Assembly: GCF_001908725.1 (NCBI RefSeq)
Contig: NZ_CP018725.1
Span: forward strand, 3,348,001-3,412,000
DNA length: 64,000 nucleotides
Origin: Xanthomonas vesicatoria ATCC 35937
GTDB taxonomy: Bacteria > Pseudomonadota > Gammaproteobacteria > Xanthomonadales > Xanthomonadaceae
Reading direction: 5' to 3'
Shown: piece after piece, positions 61,545 through 64,000 of the stretch
Layout of the letters: the number at the start of each line of letters is the position of its first letter
How positions within the stretch are numbered: the first letter of the stretch is position 1
Made by a program: the position numbers and the translations under genes
The notes under the pieces: model-generated
Databases searched by the model: none
Told to the model about the DNA's origin: nothing
Seen by the model: only the letters and a program-made list of their open reading frames with translations

Positions 61545-63302
61545 ATGAACCAGCGCAACGACATCATCCCGGCCTGGGGCGCATGGCCAGCGGGTGAGGG
61601 ACAGGTGCGCTTCGCGCTCTGGGCCCCGAATGCCACCAGCGTGGAGGTCGTCTTCGATGACGGCACGCGCAGCGCGCTGCAGGCTGGGCAGGACGGGTTC
61701 TTCACCGCCGCCCTGAGCTGCGCAAGGACTGCGCGTTATCGCTATAGCGTCGATGGTGGCGAGCCGGTACCGGACCCGGCCTCACGCTGGCAGCCCGATG
61801 GTGTGCACGGCCCCAGCGCGGTGCAGCCCACCGACGGCTACCGCTGGAGCAACACCCAATGGCAGGGTCGGCCGTGGGGCGAGGCGGTGATCTATGAGTT
61901 GCATGTTGGCACCTGCGGCGGCTACGCCGGCGTGCAGGCGCAGTTGCCGCAGCTGGCCGCGATGGGGATCACCGCCATCGAACTGATGCCGTTGAGCGCG
62001 TTTCCAGGCACGCATAACTGGGGCTACGACGGCGTACTGCCGTATGCACCGGCGGAAGCCTACGGCACGCCGGACGAACTGAAGGCGTTGATCGACGCCG
62101 CACACGGCCACGGCCTGATGGTGTTGCTGGACGTGGTCTACAACCACTTCGGCCCGGACGGCAATTACCTGCACAGCTACGCCGGCCCGTTCTTCAACGA
62201 AGACAAGCCCACCCCGTGGGGTGCGGCGATCGACTTCCGCAAGCCGCCGGTACAGCGCTATTTTCTCGACAACGCACTGATGTGGCTGCATGAATACCGC
62301 TTCGACGGGCTGCGCCTGGATGCGGTGCACGCCATCACGCCCAATGCCTTTCTGGACACCCTGCGCGAAACTGTGGAAACCAGCCTGCCGGCCGGACGCC
62401 ACGTGCATCTGGTACTGGAAAACGAGGCCAATCAGGCCTCGCAACTGCAACGTGGCTACACCGCGCAGTGGGACGACGATTTCCACAACGCCTTGCATGT
62501 GTTGCTGACCGGCGAAGAAGAGGGCTATTACGCCGCCTTCGCGGACAAGCCCACCGACCACCTGGCGCGCGTCCTTGGCGAAGGCTTCGCCTACCAGGGC
62601 GAGCCGGACCCGCGTGGCCATGTGCGTGGCGAGCCCAGTGGCGGGCTGCCGCCGCACAAGTTTGTGGTGTTCGCACAGAACCACGACCAGATCGGCAACC
62701 GTGCGCGTGGCGAGCGGTTGACCGTGCTGGTCTCGCAACCGCGCTTGCGCGCAGCGCTGGCGTTGACCGCATTGACGCCGATGATTCCGCTGTTTTTCAT
62801 GGGCGAGCCATGGGGCGCGACGCAGCCGTTCCTGTTCTTCACCGACTTCGGCCCGCCGCTGGATGAGGCGGTGCGCGAAGGCCGCCGCAAGGAGTTCGCG
62901 CACTTCGCCGCATTTGCCGACGAGGCACAGCGCGCCACCATTCCCGACCCCAACAGCCATGCCACCTTCGCCGCCTCGCGGGCGCCGATCGACGATGCGG
63001 CGCACGGCGACGGCGCGCAGTGGGCAGCGTGGTTTACCGCATTGCTGGGCGTGCGTCGGCAGTGGCTGGTGCCCGGCCTTGCCGAGGCGCGGGCTGTGCG
63101 AGCCAGCGTGCTGGCCGATGGCGCGCTCACCGCCACCTGGGAGCTGCCGGACGGCCTGTGGCATATCGCGTTCAACGTCGGCAGCGCGGCGGTGCCGTTG
63201 CCGCCACTGCGCGGGCGCGTGGCGTTTGCCGAAAACGTCGATGCAGCTGCGCAGCAGTTGCCGGTCGACGGTTTCATCGCCTGGCACGAGGACCGCACAT
63301 GA
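61545..63302 (+). CDS. treZ: Malto-oligosyltrehalose trehalohydrolase
   Basis: TreZ releases trehalose from malto-oligosyltrehalose, the second step of the TreY/TreZ route from glycogen-type glucans. The 585-residue GH13 protein has an N-terminal domain (VRFALWAPNATSVEVVF), the nucleophile in DGLRLDAVHAI, the acid in LVLENEANQ and FAQNHDQIGN with the third aspartate. GGAG precedes the ATG. Its stop overlaps the malQ start (ATGA). treY is not in the window and probably lies downstream. Confidence 0.94.
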   Translation: MNQRNDIIPAWGAWPAGEGQVRFALWAPNATSVEVVFDDGTRSALQAGQDGFFTAALSCARTARYRYSVDGGEPVPDPASRWQPDGVHGPSAVQPTDGYRWSNTQWQGRPWGEAVIYELHVGTCGGYAGVQAQLPQLAAMGITAIELMPLSAFPGTHNWGYDGVLPYAPAEAYGTPDELKALIDAAHGHGLMVLLDVVYNHFGPDGNYLHSYAGPFFNEDKPTPWGAAIDFRKPPVQRYFLDNALMWLHEYRFDGLRLDAVHAITPNAFLDTLRETVETSLPAGRHVHLVLENEANQASQLQRGYTAQWDDDFHNALHVLLTGEEEGYYAAFADKPTDHLARVLGEGFAYQGEPDPRGHVRGEPSGGLPPHKFVVFAQNHDQIGNRARGERLTVLVSQPRLRAALALTALTPMIPLFFMGEPWGATQPFLFFTDFGPPLDEAVREGRRKEFAHFAAFADEAQRATIPDPNSHATFAASRAPIDDAAHGDGAQWAAWFTALLGVRRQWLVPGLAEARAVRASVLADGALTATWELPDGLWHIAFNVGSAAVPLPPLRGRVAFAENVDAAAQQLPVDGFIAWHEDRT

Positions 63303-64000
63303 GGACGAACACCTTGCACACCTTGGCCGCCGCGGCCGGGGTGATGGTGGAGTGGGTGGATGCCAGCGACCAACCGCGGCAGGTGTTCGAGCAGTCGGTG
63401 CAGGCGGTACTGACCGCGCTCGAACTGCCATCGGCCACGGCTGCACAGCGCGAAGACAGCCTGCGGCGCTGCAAGGCGCAGGCAGACGAACCGGCAGCGC
63501 TGCTCACCGTGCAGGTAGGCGCGGCATTGCCGTTGCGGGTTGCCGCCAATGCAAGCGGCCGCTGGACCGATGACAGCGGCAACGGCGAAGAAGCACGCGC
63601 GGATGCGCAGGGGCAAATACTTGCACCGTTGCGTTACGGCTACTGGACGCTGGAGATCGGTACGCTGACCCAGCAGGTAGCGGTCGCCCCGCAACGCTGC
63701 TTTAGCGTGGCCGATGCTTGCGGCCAGCCAGCGCCGCGTGCATGGGGCATGGCGCTGCAGGTGTATTCGGCCTGCAGCCTCGACGATGGCGGTATCGGCG
63801 ATGCTGCCGGCACTGTCGAATGGCTGCGGCACGCGGCGCTGGCCGGGGCCGATGCGCTGGCATTGAGCCCGGTGCACGCCTCGCGCCCGGTCACCGGTGG
63901 TTACAGCCCGTATTCGCCCAGCGACCGACGATTCTTCGATCCGCTGCATGCCGCACCGGTGCGCGTACTTGGTGAACTGGCGCTGGAGGCGATCGACGAG
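63299..64000 (+). CDS. malQ: 4-alpha-glucanotransferase (amylomaltase), 3' end outside the window
   Basis: An open frame starts at the ATG overlapping the treZ stop and continues to the last base of the window (234 codons, no stop). It shows an N-terminal region of low conservation, then the amylomaltase start of the barrel: WGMALQVYSACSLDDGGIGDA, LAGADALALSPVHAS and GGYSPYSPSDRRFFDPLH. These match GH77 MalQ, which transfers glucan units between chains. Only the first part is present. Confidence 0.9.
   Translation, partial: MRTNTLHTLAAAAGVMVEWVDASDQPRQVFEQSVQAVLTALELPSATAAQREDSLRRCKAQADEPAALLTVQVGAALPLRVAANASGRWTDDSGNGEEARADAQGQILAPLRYGYWTLEIGTLTQQVAVAPQRCFSVADACGQPAPRAWGMALQVYSACSLDDGGIGDAAGTVEWLRHAALAGADALALSPVHASRPVTGGYSPYSPSDRRFFDPLHAAPVRVLGELALEAIDE

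Overview
This window is chromosomal DNA from a GC-rich gammaproteobacterium, almost certainly a Xanthomonas (Xanthomonadaceae). The case rests on gene content and order: an aromatic catabolic block (vdh, pobR-pobA, vanA-vanR-vanB, pcaIJFHGBDC), a glp block, scattered biotin genes and a glgA-glgB-treZ-malQ operon. There are no insertion sequences, no CRISPR array, no rRNA and one tRNA. The genus comes from protein content and organisation; no database was searched.

Region 1 (1-22.3 kb) is a lignin-type aromatics island with a glycerol regulon inside it. Vanillin-type aldehydes are oxidised by Vdh, vanillate is demethylated by VanAB and 4-hydroxybenzoate is hydroxylated by PobA. All three feed protocatechuate into the complete beta-ketoadipate branch (PcaHG, PcaB, PcaC, PcaD, PcaIJ, PcaF), ending in succinyl-CoA and acetyl-CoA. 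Three regulators lie with their targets: PobR (AraC type), VanR (GntR type, between vanA and vanB) and PcaR (IclR type). The vanA-pcaI intergenic region carries two GTATAC palindromes that fit VanR and two sites resembling the Pseudomonas PcaR box. The glp block (glpR, glpD, glpF, glpK, all on the minus strand) has a classical GlpR-type operator upstream of glpD. A secreted alpha/beta hydrolase after pcaC is split by a one-base frameshift.

Region 2 (22.4-31.8 kb) holds a RIO kinase, an HSL-type hydrolase, a DUF2490 outer-membrane protein, mnmG, a small lipoprotein, a PLP-dependent dehydratase, a YdcF-type protein and a SnoaL-like protein. The 580 bases upstream of mnmG contain no gene but are dense in RNA-like structure: a perfect CRP/Clp site, several hairpins, a strong intrinsic terminator and a 38-bp perfect palindrome. 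Two of the hairpins share the same loop sequence. This is the best candidate for something undescribed.

Region 3 (31.8-40.8 kb) contains an LpxO-like hydroxylase and biotin genes on the minus strand (bioB, bioF, bioH, bioC) interleaved with a DUF7079-like protein and an SDR that lacks the usual YxxxK motif. ComF, UbiA and tRNA-Arg(CCG) follow. Region 4 (41.1-46.2 kb) has an ArgP/LysE pair of visibly lower GC next to the tRNA, a soluble two-PAS chemoreceptor, a lipoprotein and an HPF/RaiA-like protein. Region 5 (46.8-57.2 kb) holds envelope and signalling genes: an MscS channel, an OpgB-like phosphoglycerol transferase, a UbiB/ABC1 kinase, a DUF808 membrane protein and a diguanylate cyclase. 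Region 6 (57.7-64 kb) is the start of a glycogen/trehalose operon with overlapping genes; malQ runs off the end of the window.
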